From positions 5,784,976 through 5,848,975 of the forward strand of contig NC_037682.1 in the NCBI RefSeq assembly GCF_003255815.1: a DNA stretch of 64,000 nucleotides, read 5' to 3'. The stretch comes from Theropithecus gelada. Lineage: Eukaryota; Chordata; Mammalia; Primates; Cercopithecidae. Each line of letters opens with the position of its first letter. The stretch's first letter is position 1. Position numbers and translations under genes: made by a program. Below the pieces are notes generated by a model. That model was not told where the DNA came from. It saw nothing but the letters and a program-made list of their open reading frames with translations, and ran no database searches. Below, one piece after another: positions 1-11,430 of the stretch.

Positions 1-714
1 AGAGCTGACTGATCATTGCTGACTAATTTCACTCCTTCCCAGAACCCAATCAAAGCCACAGCAAAGGGATTTTAAAGATAGAAATTCACAAGAATGTGAG
101 AACAGAAAAGACAACTTCAGCAACCAAAGTTTACCAGATGGATGGAAGACAAATGAGTTAAAACTGCAACTCAACAGAATGGCTTGAGAAGACCACCATC
201 GGGGGGAGCTGGGAAGATCAGGGTAGGGGCGGGAAAGAGCTTGTTTACACAGCAGAGTTCTTCAAAAAGCCACTCTGGAACTGAGGTGAAGAACCCACTA
301 CAATAGAGAGATTCCGTTGGAGCCCCAGCTCCTGTCAGCATCCACCACTAAGGGCTGTCCACTCTTCTCTTTGGAAGAAGAATAGAAGTTTATGTTCTGG
401 GCCAGGCACAGTTTTGGGGCCAGCCACGCTACTGCTGCTGTCACTATGGCTCATTACCAAGCCATCGACTAGAAGTATGAGCCATTCTGGGGGTGCTCAG
501 AGAAGTAGGGGTGCTGCACACGCTAACCAAGATGTGGGCAGTCTTCTAGGAAGAGAAACCCAATAGTGCTTTGGTTTCTTAAAGCATCACTTAGGAGCTG
601 CTAACCCAGAACATTCCGAAATAGAGCCACTCCACCTGGAATTGGTAGAGAAATAAAAGAGAAATATGAAACTATTATAGAAGAAAGTAAAAAATGCAAA
701 GCAAATTTAATACA
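1..714. other. Unassigned sequence, possibly decayed L1/HAL1
   Basis: No gene is seen. Bases 640-710 are A-rich and resemble decayed L1/HAL1 ORF1 sequence, but the match is too weak to name. Confidence 0.3.
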
Positions 715-1083
715 TGCACTAGACCATTCTCACATTGCCATAAGGAACTACCTGAGACTGGGTAATTTATAAAGAAAAGAGGTTTAATTGATGCACAGTT
801 CAGCATGACTGGGAGGCCTCAGGAAACTTACAATCATGGTAGAAGGTGAAGGGAGCTAAGGCACGTCTCACATGGCAGCAGGAGAGAGTGTGAAGGGGGG
901 AACTCCCACACACTTTTAAACATCAGGTCTTCTGAGAACTCACTCACTATCACAAGAACAGCAAGGGGGAAAGTCCGCCCCCATGATCCAATCACCTCCT
1001 ACTCCACCAGGCCCCTCCCCTGACACATGGGGATTACAATTCGAGATGAGATTTGGGTGGGGACACACAGCCAGACCACATCA
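715..1083 (-). mobile_element. THE1/MST-class MaLR solo LTR
   Basis: Reverse complement of the THE1/MST LTR: it opens with a degenerate TGTATTAGTCC end, contains CTGAGACTGGGTAATTTATA and ends with the complement of TGGTTTGGCTGTGTCCCCAC. Length is typical of a solo LTR. A clear 5-bp TSD is not visible. Confidence 0.85.
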
Positions 1084-1787
1084 GTTGGTATGAACCACCT
1101 CAGGAGGAGAAGCATGCTGACTAAGATTCTTCCAGTTGAAAAGACGCTGCACTGAAGAATGGTTTTGTATGACTTAAACAGTTTGCATGGCATATAATCT
1201 TTTCTCAACAGAGGCTGTAGAACTCTTTTAATATGTTAAGTTCACCTATCACACTTTAACTGTTACAAACACATGTACTCAGAATCGCCAATAAAAACTC
1301 AACATAACTTTCAAAAAAATGGTTTATTTTCTGGAGAACATAATATAGAAGGTTTACATACTAGGGGATTCCAGCACAGTGAGGGTCTGGAGACCTTGCC
1401 AAAAAAATGTGAAGAGGTGGTCAGGTGACCCTTTGTACCCTGACCCGTTCCCTCACCCAGATCTTCCCCCTAGGCAGGCCACTGAAAGACCCTCCTCTGA
1501 GGTCTGTTCAGCCCAAGAGGAAAGACCTAAAGCTGTTTACATCAAGGGAACCTCAAAAAACATCCCATATCATCCTACAACGAAGGGTATGGTGGCCAAG
1601 CTCTGTTCTTGAACTTCCAGTGAGCTCTTTCATATCCCATCCTGTCATAACCTGACAGCCAAAGGTTACCAGACTTCTGTGAACAGCCTCCAACATGAAA
1701 AGCAGAGACCAAAACATCAACAGAAACACATAACTGGGCAGAAACAGACTTTTCAGAAAAACAAAACAAAACAAAATAATAAAACAA
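1084..1787. other. Unassigned intergenic sequence
   Basis: No gene or confident repeat is seen. An AATAAA-bearing A/T-rich stretch lies at about 1285-1320. Short ORFs in both strands look like chance. Confidence 0.4.
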
Positions 1788-2080
1788 TTTTTTTTTTTTT
1801 TTCAGACAGAGTTACTCTGTCACCCAGGCTGGAGTACAGTGGCGTGATCTCGGCTCACTGCAACTTCCACCTCCTGAGTTCAAGCGATTCTCCTGTCTCA
1901 GTCTCCCTAGTAGCTGGGATTACAGGCATCTGCCACAGCACCCGGCTAATTTGTGTATTTTTAATAGAGATGGGGTTTCACCATATTGGTCAGGCTGGTC
2001 TTGAACTCCTGACCTCATGATCCACCCACCTTGGCCTCCCAAAGTGCTGGGATTACAGGCATGAGCCACTGCACATGTCC
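1788..2080 (-). mobile_element. AluS-type SINE
   Basis: Minus-strand Alu: poly-T start, both monomers with B-box remnants, ending at a degenerate left edge. Typical full length. Followed by an A/CAAA-rich spacer (2080-2125). Confidence 0.95.
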
Positions 2081-2284
2081 AAAAACAAAAACAAAAAACA
2101 AACAAACAACAACAAAAAAAACTTTAATGACCATAGCAACAATAACAAGCTGTCCTCAATATCCTCAGTGAGAGAGGATATTACATCTGAGAACAAGAGC
2201 AGGATGTTATCAAAAGGAACATTCAGAGGATTTTTTTTTCTAAATTTAAAAATCACAGCAGAAGTGAAAAACTCAGTAGAAGAG

Positions 2285-2412
2285 TTATAAAAGAAAGTTG
2301 AGAAAAATAGCCCAGAAAATAAAAGAAAGAAGAGAGGGAAGGGGGATTAGAAAGAGATAGAGAAGAAAAGAGAGAAGGGGGAAGAGGGAGGCAGGAAAAG
2401 AGAAGAGGGTGG
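2285..2412 (+). repeat. Purine-rich (GA/GGA) low-complexity tract
   Basis: Nearly uninterrupted purines on the plus strand inside the L1 relic, probably a local expansion of A-rich ORF1 sequence. Confidence 0.8.
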
Positions 2413-2447
2413 ATGGCAAGAATGAGGAGGAGAAATAAGGACAATGA

Positions 2448-2757
2448 GGCTGGGCGTGGTGGCTCATGCCTATAATCCTAGCATTTTGGGAGGCCAAGGT
2501 GGGCGGATCACTTGATGTCAGAAGTTCAAGACCAGCCTGCCCAACATGGCAAAACCCCATATCCATTTAAAAATATAAAAGTTAACCAGGTATGGTGGTG
2601 CGCACCTGTAATCCCAGCTATTTGGGAGGTTGAGGCACGAGAATCACTTGAACCTGGGAGGTGGAGGTTGCAGTGAGCTGAGATTGAACCACTGCACTCC
2701 AGCCCAGGTAACAGGGTAAGACTCTGTCTCAAAAAATAAAAAAAAAGAAAAAAGAAA
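2448..2757 (+). mobile_element. AluJ/S SINE
   Basis: Full plus-strand Alu starting GGCTGGGCGTGGTGGCTCA and ending in an interrupted A-rich tail, inserted into the L1 ORF1 relic. Confidence 0.95.
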
Positions 2758-3560
2758 ATCTAGAAAATAAGTACAGAAGATCCAACATCCAAATAACAGG
2801 ACTGACAGGAGCTACAGATGTATAAGAAAGAGGAAATTGCAGGGAAGAAATCATCAACGAAATAATTCAGAGTAATTCCCTGGCACTAAAAACAAGGCCC
2901 ACAAAATACCCAGCATAGGAGGTGAACACAGCTCTACCCCATGGACACATCACTGTGGAACTTCAGTACACCTGGGACAAAGAGAAGATTCTACAAACGT
3001 CCAGAGAGAAAAACCAGATGACATACCCAGGACTGGTTGTCAACATAGCTTCAGAATTCTCAGCAGCCACACTGGAAGCAAGAAAACAATGGAGCAATGC
3101 GTTTGAGCTTCTAAAGGGAAATTACTTCCCAACCCAACCTTCTGTGCCAGCCACATTATCAAGCAAGTGTGAAGGTGGAATAGAGATCCCTTCGGCTGTG
3201 TGAGGTCTCTAACAAATTTGCCTACGAGCCACACTTTCTCAGAAAGCTACTGAAGGATGTGCTACACCCAACTGAGAAGGTAAACGAAGAAAGAGAAGAC
3301 TCGACATACAGGAAGTAGCAGGTGAAGGCAGTCCCCCAAAAGATCCCTGATGGCCATGACACACTCCACATAGAAGGCTGCCAGTGCAGGTGACAGCTAT
3401 GTGACAAGATTTCTGCTACCACTGTGCCCCTTTTTGACCCGAGGACAGAGTATGGGGTGAGGGTCTTATCTTTGCTTGGGTTATATTGACCAGAGGTTGA
3501 CAAAGTTCCTGCTGTTTCTCCTGCTGGGCTGCCTCCACCAACTGAGAACTTTGATCTATT

Positions 3561-3939
3561 CTTGAGAGCAGGAACTGGCCACTGTGAGCTTAGAAGCCAA
3601 TGATATGAAGCAACCAGCTCTCTTTGGCCATCCTTCTGCCATGATCCCAGAGGTCAGCCTCATCAGATAGCCCAGCTATCGTGAGACCTCAGTCTCCCAG
3701 GGTTCACTCATGCCTTTGCCCAATGACAGTCTGATCTTCAATTCTCTCAGAGAGGGCCAGAGCCTGGCTGGCTGCCCTGAGTTTGCCAGAACTCAGCTGG
3801 CCTTTGTATTTTATATTTTTCTGTGAGCTTTCAACTCTTGGTGACAACATTGCCATTTCCTTACACAATTTTCTTTGTGCTTCCTTCAATTTTTTAGAAC
3901 TATACAATGTGTTGTAAGCTTGTAGATGCTGGCCAGATG
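3561..3939. other. Unassigned, decayed
   Basis: No gene seen. May be the degraded 3' continuation of the L1 relic. Confidence 0.3.
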
Positions 3940-4330
3940 ATCACCAAGCGTGTTCCTCCCCCATTCCTGGACACTCAGCTGGATTGCATTTCCCAGCCTC
4001 CCTTGCAGGTAGGTACAGGTACATGTCTGCATTCCATCCAACAGAATGTGATGGAAATAACGTCTACCACCTCCAGGCCTGCCTAAAAAAGCTTCCTACG
4101 CAATCCAGCCTGCTCTTTCTCTCTGTTCGCTCCTCTGCCGATTCAATGCAGTGCACCAAATGGAGGACTCCAGGGCTGTAGGGGATGGCAGAGCCACTCA
4201 GAAAAAAAGGCCTGGGTCCCTGCATGGCTGCATGGAGCAGAGCCTAACCCAACCTGCCCTGCACTGTCATGAACAAGAGATACACACGTATTGAATTAGG
4301 GTGCTACAATTAGCGGGCTGCTTGTTAAAA
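3940..4330 (+). mobile_element. Ancient LTR-like repeat, family unresolved
   Basis: Contains TGCATTTCCCAGCCTCCCTT, a G/A-rich centre and a degenerate 3' part resembling MaLR/ERVL LTR ends. Related copies appear at about 18780-19165, 36420-36690 and 63690-64000. The family name is not resolved. Confidence 0.45.
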
Positions 4331-5651
4331 CAGTTAATATACCCTGATTAATAAAGGATATTTGTATAGGTGGTAAAACTCTAAAGGAAAATATAGGCCA
4401 TTAGTTTTAGGAGCGAGTTTCTTGACACAGAGGAGGTAGGTACTTGGGAAATAGCTTTGCTGAACAAACGAATGCGCAAACACAATTGCTCTTTGACTGT
4501 GGCTTCAAAGTCTTGTCCACACAAGCATGTGGCCCGGAGGGGAACGGGAAAAATGTAGACAGTTGATTTGTCAGCGTAGTGGGAATGTGGGTGAAATTTT
4601 TCCTGTTATTGTTAGGATAAGGTTATTTTGCAATAAATACGTAGAGAATGTGGAGTCAGGCTCTCCCGCATTCTGTGTGGCATGTGTAAAAACATTTAGG
4701 CACGCAGCACTCCAAACAGATGTTTCTTTGCAAGCAAGAGCTCATTTCTCCCGAAAGCAGTCAGGATCCAGCCACCAGGCATCCCCCTCCTCCAGCAGCC
4801 CAGCTCTCCAAACCCACCCTCCCCAGTCCCAGCCTACACAAGGTCCTCAGCCCTGCCCCCAGATGGAAGCCCCCCGCCTTCTGCCACCACAACACATTCT
4901 GCAGGCTCAAGGCTGAGTTCAGTGTCACCAGTGCAGAGCTCTCCACCCATCCTATGTCCCCATAGGTCTTTGACCCTCTGTAGTGGGCATCTGCCCATTC
5001 AGCCTGGCAGTGCCCAGAAGACAGCTTGCCTAGGGGTGAAGGGATGAGGGTCCCCCAGTCAGACCAACCAGGTCCGCACCCCAGATGCCCACTGACCAGC
5101 TCAGGGGTGGGAGCAAGTTGCTTTGCCTCTCTGAAGCCCAGGGACCATGACAGCCCCTTCCTGAAGGATGTTTGTGAAGAGCAGATGAAAGGATGCATGG
5201 AATGTTCTTAGAAAGGCCCCTGGCCCATATGGATCACTCAATAAGCCTTGGTCCCAGGACTGTCCTCAGAAGTAGAGACTGCATCTGTGTCTGGCTCTTA
5301 CAATGACCTGTTAACCCCTCAAGGGTGATGCCCACATGCTCCTCCCTGGTAACTTGCCTGGAGTCCAGCACTCAGTGAGCTGCACATGGAACAGAACAAA
5401 GAGCTCTACCAGCCGCAGAGGAGCTAAGTTAAGCCTGTGTCTGTTGATGGCCACTTGGCCACTGGATTCGAGGCAGGATGCACTGGCACCTTGGGACTGC
5501 CCTCACCATCAGTCCTGCCTTGCCCAGAGGGCTGGGCCAGGAGAAGCTGGCCAGTGCAGGGGCCAGCCAGAAAGCATGTCCTGGGGAATGGCTGAAGAAA
5601 CTAAGGATATGTACCCAAAGAAGAGAAGACCTGAAAGAAGATTCTATCTAC
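4331..5651. other. Unique intergenic sequence with a MIR relic
   Basis: No gene recognised. 4331-4760 is single-copy-looking DNA; 4760-5160 is C-rich. A MIR/L2 3' relic lies at about 5160-5250 (the AATAAGCC end is visible). ORFs of up to 145 aa overlap in opposite strands with no recognisable domain. Confidence 0.45.
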
Positions 5652-6115
5652 CCAGAAATGGTGGTTGAGCACCTACTATGTTTCAGGTAGTGTTCTCAAA
5701 TGAGTGAGACAGAGAGCAAGACAGACAGATGGCCTGCCCTTGTGGGCTTGCATTCTGGACATTAAATTAAAAATAGAACCAGACAATCCAATTAATAAAA
5801 AATAGAACCAGACAATATAATAAATAAAAAATAGAACTAGACCATACAATTAAAAAATAGAACCAGACAATAAATAGATAGATACGTATAGATATATAGA
5901 TAAATAGATACGTAAAGCAACATCAGCTGGTACTAAATTCTATAATGAAAAATAAAGGCAGGCTAGCAGAATAGAGAGTGCTGAGCCAGGCCAGGTTGGT
6001 AGGGTTGAGGGGGTGGTTTGGTGTCAAGGAAGGCATTTCCCAGCAGGTGACAGTTGGGCAGACACTTGAAGGAAATGAGTGAACTATCATCTGGGTGTGT
6101 AAGTGGTTTGCTAAC
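5652..6115 (+). mobile_element. L2-type LINE fragment
   Basis: Starts with TTGAGCACCTACTATGTTTC and continues through the L2 signature (inferred from the matching 'loss of AAGGCATTTC...CACTTGAAGGAA' part at 6028-6075). The middle has been expanded by a local tandem repeat. Confidence 0.65.
5766..5925 (+). repeat. ~30-bp minisatellite plus GATA-like microsatellite
   Basis: AAAAATAGAACCAGACAAT recurs about four times (first copy 5767) at a spacing near 24-33 bp with small changes, followed by a GATA/GATACGTA-type run to 5925. It lies inside the L2 fragment. Confidence 0.85.
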
Positions 6116-6781
6116 CCTGCCCTGCCTGTGCACATGCCAAAGGGAATTACATTTCCCAGAGTCCTTTGCCCTCTGGCTTCTGGGTAGGTTCAGCCAATGG
6201 GAGGCCCCAGGGTAACAGCGGAGGCTGGGAGGAAGCAGAATCTCAGCTACTTTCTCCCCTCTCTCCCTGTTCCCTGTGGCAGTCCCAGCAGGTTGGTATG
6301 GGACACAATGCTCTAAGGTGAAGCAAGGTTCCATTTCTCCTCAGCTGTCTTCTCTCTACTTCCTGACGTTGGGACTTCTTTTTCCTCAACCCCATCTTCC
6401 TTTGCTCCCTTGGCTCATAAGCGAGAAGGAGCTAATTGGCTGACTGGAGGAGCCAAAGATTCCCAACAGGCACTTGCCTAAGGCTCTGCCCTTAAAATCA
6501 CTCAGGCATCTGATGTGTTCATTTTCTTATTTTCCAAACCTAACATCTCGTTAAAAACAAAAACAAAAACAAAATTATGTCACCACATGACTGTATGGTC
6601 AACAGCCTAGTTGAAGAATCCCAGACCTCCCTGAGATGCATGCCAGCCCCAGAGATGAGTAGTAGACCCATCTCTCCTCCAATCAGAATCATGGTGCACC
6701 CACACAAGTGCATTTGGGGGACCCATTTGGACAGTCCAGGGCTGTGTGTGCTGTAGAAATGGGGGCAACACTTCCCATCCC
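6116..6781. other. Decayed repeats and unique sequence
   Basis: No gene. 6135-6400 contains ATTACATTTCCCAGAGTCC and CAGCCAATGGGAGGC, wording typical of old LTR/MER repeats, but no family is assigned. 6540-6781 is unassigned, with an A-rich patch at 6552-6575. Confidence 0.4.
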
Positions 6782-7606
6782 TGTGGTGGTTAATTTTATG
6801 TGTCAACTTGTGATATGGTTTGGCTCTGTGTCCCCACCTAAATCTCACCTTTGATTGTAATAATCCCCATATGTCGTGGGAGGGACGTGGTGGGAGGTAA
6901 TTGAATCATGGGGGCAGGCTTTTCCCATGTTGGACTTATGATAGTGAATAAGTCTCACAAGATCTGATGGTTTTACAAAGAGAAGTGCCCCTGCACACGC
7001 TCCCTCTTGCCTGCTGCCATGCAAGATGTGACTTTGCTCCTCCTCTGCCTTCTGCCGTGATAGTGAGGCCTCTCTAGCCACGTGCAACTGTAAGTCCATC
7101 AAACCTCGTTTTCTTTATACATTACCCAGTCTTGAGTAATGTCTTTCTGAACAGCTTGAAAATAGACTAATGCAACTTGAATGGGACACAGGGTGCCCAG
7201 ATATTTGGTCAAGGATGATTCCGGGTGTTTCTGCAAGAGTGTTTTGGATGAGATGAGCATTTAAACTGGAGGATGTTCGGTAAAGCAATGTGCCCTCCGT
7301 AATGTGAGTGAGCCTTACCCAATCAGTGGAAGGCCTGATTAGAACCCAAGCACAAGAGTGAATTCTGCTGCAGACGGCCTTCAGGCTCCATCTGCAAGGT
7401 CAGCTCCACCTGCTTCTACCACAGACAGCCTTCAGACTAAAACCATGGCATCGGTTTTCCTCGCTGTCCAGCCTGCGGACTCATCCTGTGGATTTTGGAC
7501 TTGCCAGCTTCCAACATGGTTCAAGCCAATTCCTTATCATAAATCTCTGTCTGCAGATCAGCACATCCTATGGGTTCAGTTTCTCTGGAGAACACTGACC
7601 AATCCA
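6782..7606 (+). mobile_element. MLT2 (ERVL) solo LTR with nested THE1/MST LTR
   Basis: Starts TGTGGTGGTTAATTTTATGT, ends near TCTCTGGAGAACACTGACCA, as in MLT2 LTRs. Flanks ATCCC (6777-6781) and ATCAC (7607-7611) look like a 5-bp TSD with one change. The element is split at 6811-7174 by a younger LTR. Confidence 0.75.
6811..7174 (+). mobile_element. THE1/MST-class solo LTR nested in MLT2
   Basis: TGATATGGTTTGGCTCTGTG to ACTAATGCA, with a TATA-like region and CATCAAACCTCG end features of the family. Perfect 5-bp TSD ACTTG at 6806-6810 and 7175-7179. The host sequence is continuous across the insertion. Confidence 0.95.
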
Positions 7607-8181
7607 ATCACCATTACTCCCAATGAGTTGCTGGTGATGCCCCTTCAGGAAAACTTCTTTGACAAATGAGAGCTAGGGAAAGATTTACAGTTCCTGAGCA
7701 GCCAAAGTATTTTCTCCAACGGCCATGAGAACCTTAAACCTTTCCTTCTTTCCAGGCTCCCATTGGCCGCCAGGAACTTGCAGGTTGGCTACAGCAACCA
7801 TGGAGGACGTGGTGGGTTCTGTATCTGTCCCTGGACTCGCCTTCCCAACGTAGCTGCTTTTTTCCCTTGGCCCTGACTTCCTAATTCTAGGTGAATGTTA
7901 CTCTTCTACTGCATGTTTTTCCCACAAAGTGCAGGGAGCTCAAAACGCCAGGCCACATGTCCGAGGGTTTTCCCTCCCCTTCCGCCGGCCCCTGGCCAAT
8001 CCGCTGGCTGGGAAGGAGCTGGCTGCATCTCTCCTTTTAAACTCCAACTCCGGAGGTGAGAAACTGGCTGGAGCCACCCCCAGGGCAAAAAGAGGAGAAA
8101 GGGCATCAGAAAGGCACGTGCTCAAGACTGCAATCAGGCAGCTGTCCACACTGTCACAGTGGGCACTCGCCAGATACCAGG
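7607..8181. other. Unique sequence with one arm of an inverted repeat
   Basis: No gene. 8024-8112 is the reverse-complement partner of 9517-9605 (see findings). The rest is unassigned. Confidence 0.5.
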
Positions 8182-8617
8182 TGTATTAGTCAGGGTTCTC
8201 TAGAGAGACAGAACTAATGCAATATATCTACATGGGAGTGTATTAACTCACACAATCACAAGGTCCCCCAATAGGCCATCTGCAGGCTGAGGAGCAAGGA
8301 GAACAAATAAATCCGAGTTCCAAAACTGAAGAACTTGGAGTCTGATGTTCGAGGGCAGGAAGCATCCACCACAGGAGAAAGATGTAGGCTGGGAGGCTAG
8401 GCCAGGCTCTCCTTTCACATTTTTCTGCCTGCTTTATATTCTAGCCTCGTGGTCAGCTGATTAGATGGTGCCCACCCAGATTAACGGTGGGTCTGCCTTT
8501 CCCAGCCCACTGACTCAAATGTTCATCTCCTTTGGCAACACCCTGGCAGACACACCCAGGAACAATACTTTGTATCCTTCAGTCCAATCAAGTTAACACT
8601 CAGTATTAACCATCACA
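8182..8617 (-). mobile_element. MLT2A (HERV-L) solo LTR
   Basis: Plus strand reads TGTATTAGTCAGGGTTCTCT to the TTAACCATCACA end. On the minus strand the sequence gives a TATA-like TATAAAGCAGGCAG, so the sense is minus. The flanks CCAGG/CTGGG are a poor TSD match. Confidence 0.85.
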
Positions 8618-9751
8618 CTGGGGGCTGGAGGCAGGGGGACCTGGGGTTGCAGGTGAAGACATCAGGAAAGACATCTTGAGGAACCTGCTGCCGCCAATGT
8701 TAAGATCACCGCTGGGATGGCTTGGGCTGCTGGAGACAGCTCACTCAGGCCTGAGGCCTCAGGGCACCTGGGATATGGCGTCACCTGCCCCCAGCCCATG
8801 CCAGTTCCAGCCCACCTCAGCTTACCTCAAACTCCCATGAGCAGAAGGCTTTACAAAAGGTGGGATGTGAAACCCCCTGCCACCCATAAGGACACCCCAA
8901 ATAGAGGCCCAGTAGCAGCCAAGCCCATGCCCTCGTCCTGCCCTGCTGTTGACTGTGAAAAGAGGGAGTAGGGGGAGACGGTGGCCATTTTTCCACTGCC
9001 TGATTCCCTTGCTAATTTCTGTCCTTCTGAGGACATGATAGGAATAGCCAAAGGTCAGAGGGATTTGTGTTCCCAACAGGCAGCAAATGCTTCCGAGGAG
9101 GTGGAGGATGTGGTGCTGCGCCAGGCCATCATTGTGGGTCCCGGCCTCAGAAGGATTCCAGGGAAGGGGGGACAAGCATTTGGGGGAAAGAGCTGCCCTT
9201 TAGACATCACAAAGGCCGGCTGTGTGTCCTCGCTGTTTCCAGACGTTTGGAGGTGGGGCAGCCTATGTCTATCTTATGAGTGAGGAGGTTAGAGGTAGGT
9301 TTCCTGGAAGGGTGCGCGGGTCAGGGACTAGATGAAGCTGTGTAACAAGAGGCTCAGAACAGATAATAGCTTCATTCTCCTCCCTCTGCTGCCTGCGTCA
9401 TCTGCAATCCATGGAATCTCCCTTCTCCATCCTTAACAATGGGGACAATAACTCCTCCCTACAGGAAAAGCGGAATCAGCCAGGCTTAGCCACCCCCAAC
9501 AGGGCAGCACGGGGGCTCACGGATGCCCTGTCTCCTCTTTCTGCCCTGGGGACAGCTCCAGTCAGCTTCCCGCCTCCGGAGTTCAAAGGAGAGATGCAGA
9601 CACCAGTCACTGCCTGCCGGCGAGACCCATGTCCCATGCAATCCCAGCCGAGCTTGGCCAAGCCCTCTCTCACTCCACCACATTCTGGGTTCACGAAGCC
9701 CTGGGCTAGCACTCCATAACTCTGCAACTGGCACCCCAGTCTCTATGAGTA
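8618..9751. other. Unique intergenic sequence
   Basis: No gene recognised despite ORFs to 117 aa. 9517-9605 is the plus arm of an inverted repeat pair and probably belongs to an unnamed repeat that continues to about 9740. Confidence 0.45.
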
Positions 9752-10626
9752 CAGAGGTCCCCCTTATCCACAGGGAACACATTCCAAGACCCCCAGTGGA
9801 AGCCGGAAGGCGTGATTAGTATCATATACAATTTTTGTGTACATACGTACCTATGTACGTTTCTCCTGTACATGCGTACCATGATAAAGCTTTATCTAAA
9901 GAATAGACACCAAATGAGATTAACAATAACCAATAATAAAATTGAACAATTGTAACAATATGTCAACATCATTACTTTTTTTGGCGAGGGGATGGGGTCT
10001 CCCTCTGTCACACAGGCTGTAGTGCAGTGCTGCTATCTCAGCTCACTGCCACTTCCACCTCCCGGGTTCAAGCAATTCTCCTGCCTCAGTTTCCTGAGTA
10101 GCTGGGACCGCAAGTGCCCACCACCTCGCCCAGCTAATTTCCGTATTTTTAGTAGAGACAGGGTCTTGCTATGTTAGCCAGCCTGGTCTCGAACTCCTGG
10201 CCTCAAGTGATCTGCCTACCCACAGCCTCCCAAAGTGCTGGGATTACGGGCGTGAGCCACCACGCCCGACCTCAGCATCACTACTCTTGTGCTTTGGGGC
10301 CATTATTAAGTAAAAGAAGAGGAGGGTATCTTAAACACAAGCCCTGCAATATGGAGACAGTGGATCCCACAACTGAGAGGGCTCCCAAGTAACTCGCGTG
10401 CAGGTAGCATCAAGGTGTGGAGGCGCTGGACAATGGGATCACTCACGCTTCAAGGGGGACTGAGCGAGACAGAACGGGATTTCATCACACGACTCAGAAT
10501 GGCATGCCACTTAAAACTGAGGAATTATTTACTTATGAAATTTTCCATTTAATATTTTCAGACTACAGTTGACTCCAGGTAACTGAAACTACAGAAAGTG
10601 GACCTGTGGATGAGGAGGGGCTAGTG
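9752..10626 (-). mobile_element. Tigger2-type (pogo/mariner) DNA transposon, internally deleted
   Basis: Both ends read as degenerate terminal inverted repeats (CAGAGGTCCCCCTTATCCAC left; complement of the right end starts CACTAGCCCCTCCTCATCC). TA duplications flank it at 9750-9751 and 10627-10628. The minus strand keeps the 5'UTR and first codons of the transposase (start MAPKHKSSDA, near 10285-10310). Most of the transposase is missing, so it is a non-autonomous relic, also split by an Alu. Confidence 0.85.
9977..10272 (-). mobile_element. AluS SINE inside Tigger2
   Basis: Minus-strand Alu flanked by CAACATCATTACT (9964-9976) and CAGCATCACTACT (10273-10285), a 13-bp TSD with two changes. 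Confidence 0.95.
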
Positions 10627-10628
10627 TA

Positions 10629-10942
10629 GGTTTATTGGGAGCCCCCAACGTGCCTTGACCAGGAAAGGGACAGTCGCCTTGGATGCCTCACTGAAGCCCC
10701 TCAGGGAGCCTCCCCCTTTTTCTCGTCTCTTTTAGGCTGGAGGTGGCTGATGGGTTGGCAGACGCAGACCTGGCAGGACCGGTGAGGGTGCCTGTGCTTC
10801 TCGAGAACGCAGGGGTTCTCGTCACCTCTGGGCCTCAGCTTTGTGGCTTCATCCGGTTCTAGAGATAGGAAAGTCCCATCAGGCATGCTGTCCTATGCAT
10901 CCTGGGGAAGTTTTGGGACTTTGTTTTAAAAACTTTAATGCA
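10629..10942. other. Unassigned unique sequence
   Basis: GC-rich, no gene or repeat recognised. Confidence 0.4.
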
Positions 10943-11244
10943 GGCCAGGCACAGTGGTTCACACCTGTAATCCCAGTACTTTGGGAGGCCGAGGTGGGTA
11001 GATCACCTGAGGTCAGGAGTTCAAGACCAGCCTGGCCAAGATGGTGAAACCCCATATCCACTAAAAATACAAAAATCAGCCAGGCGTGGTGACGCGTGCC
11101 TGTAATCCCAGCTACTCAGGAGGCTGAGGCAGGAGAATTGCTTGAACCCAGGAGGCGGAGGTTGCAGTGAACCGAGATCGCACCACTGCACTCCAGCCTG
11201 GGCGAAAGAGCGAGGCTCCATCTCGGAAAAAAAAAAAAAAAAAA
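10943..11244 (+). mobile_element. AluS SINE
   Basis: Complete plus-strand Alu with an uninterrupted A tail (11227-11244). A short TSD, AATGCA/AATGCA, is visible. Confidence 0.95.
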
Positions 11245-11261
11245 TGCAACCTGCCAGTGCT

Positions 11262-11430
11262 GGAGGGCTCTGTGTGCTCAGGCTGTGTGCTGAGGGCTTT
11301 GAGGAACATGGTCGTTCTGTCCTTTTCTTACAGATGGAAGCTGGGCCCCAGGCTTAGCACACATGCCCAGGCCACCCAGGTAGAGGTGGAGGGCATGGGA
11401 TTCAGGCCCAGGCCATCGCTGTCTCCGAAC
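11262..11430 (-). mobile_element. MIR SINE relic
   Basis: Plus strand shows the antisense MIR order: TTACAGATGGAAGCT, then a gap-containing ACCCAGGTAGAGGTGGAG and GGGATTCAGGCCCAGGC. Confidence 0.6.

Larger units (their letters stand above)
2210..3560 (+). mobile_element. Ancient L1 (L1M) ORF1-region fragment
   Basis: The plus strand follows old L1 ORF1 sequence: a coiled-coil-like A-rich part, then sequence corresponding to the RNA-binding domain (about 2770-3290) and the ORF1 C-terminal part to about 3420. The frame is broken by many changes. It is interrupted by a purine-rich tract and an Alu. Inactive relic. Confidence 0.65.
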
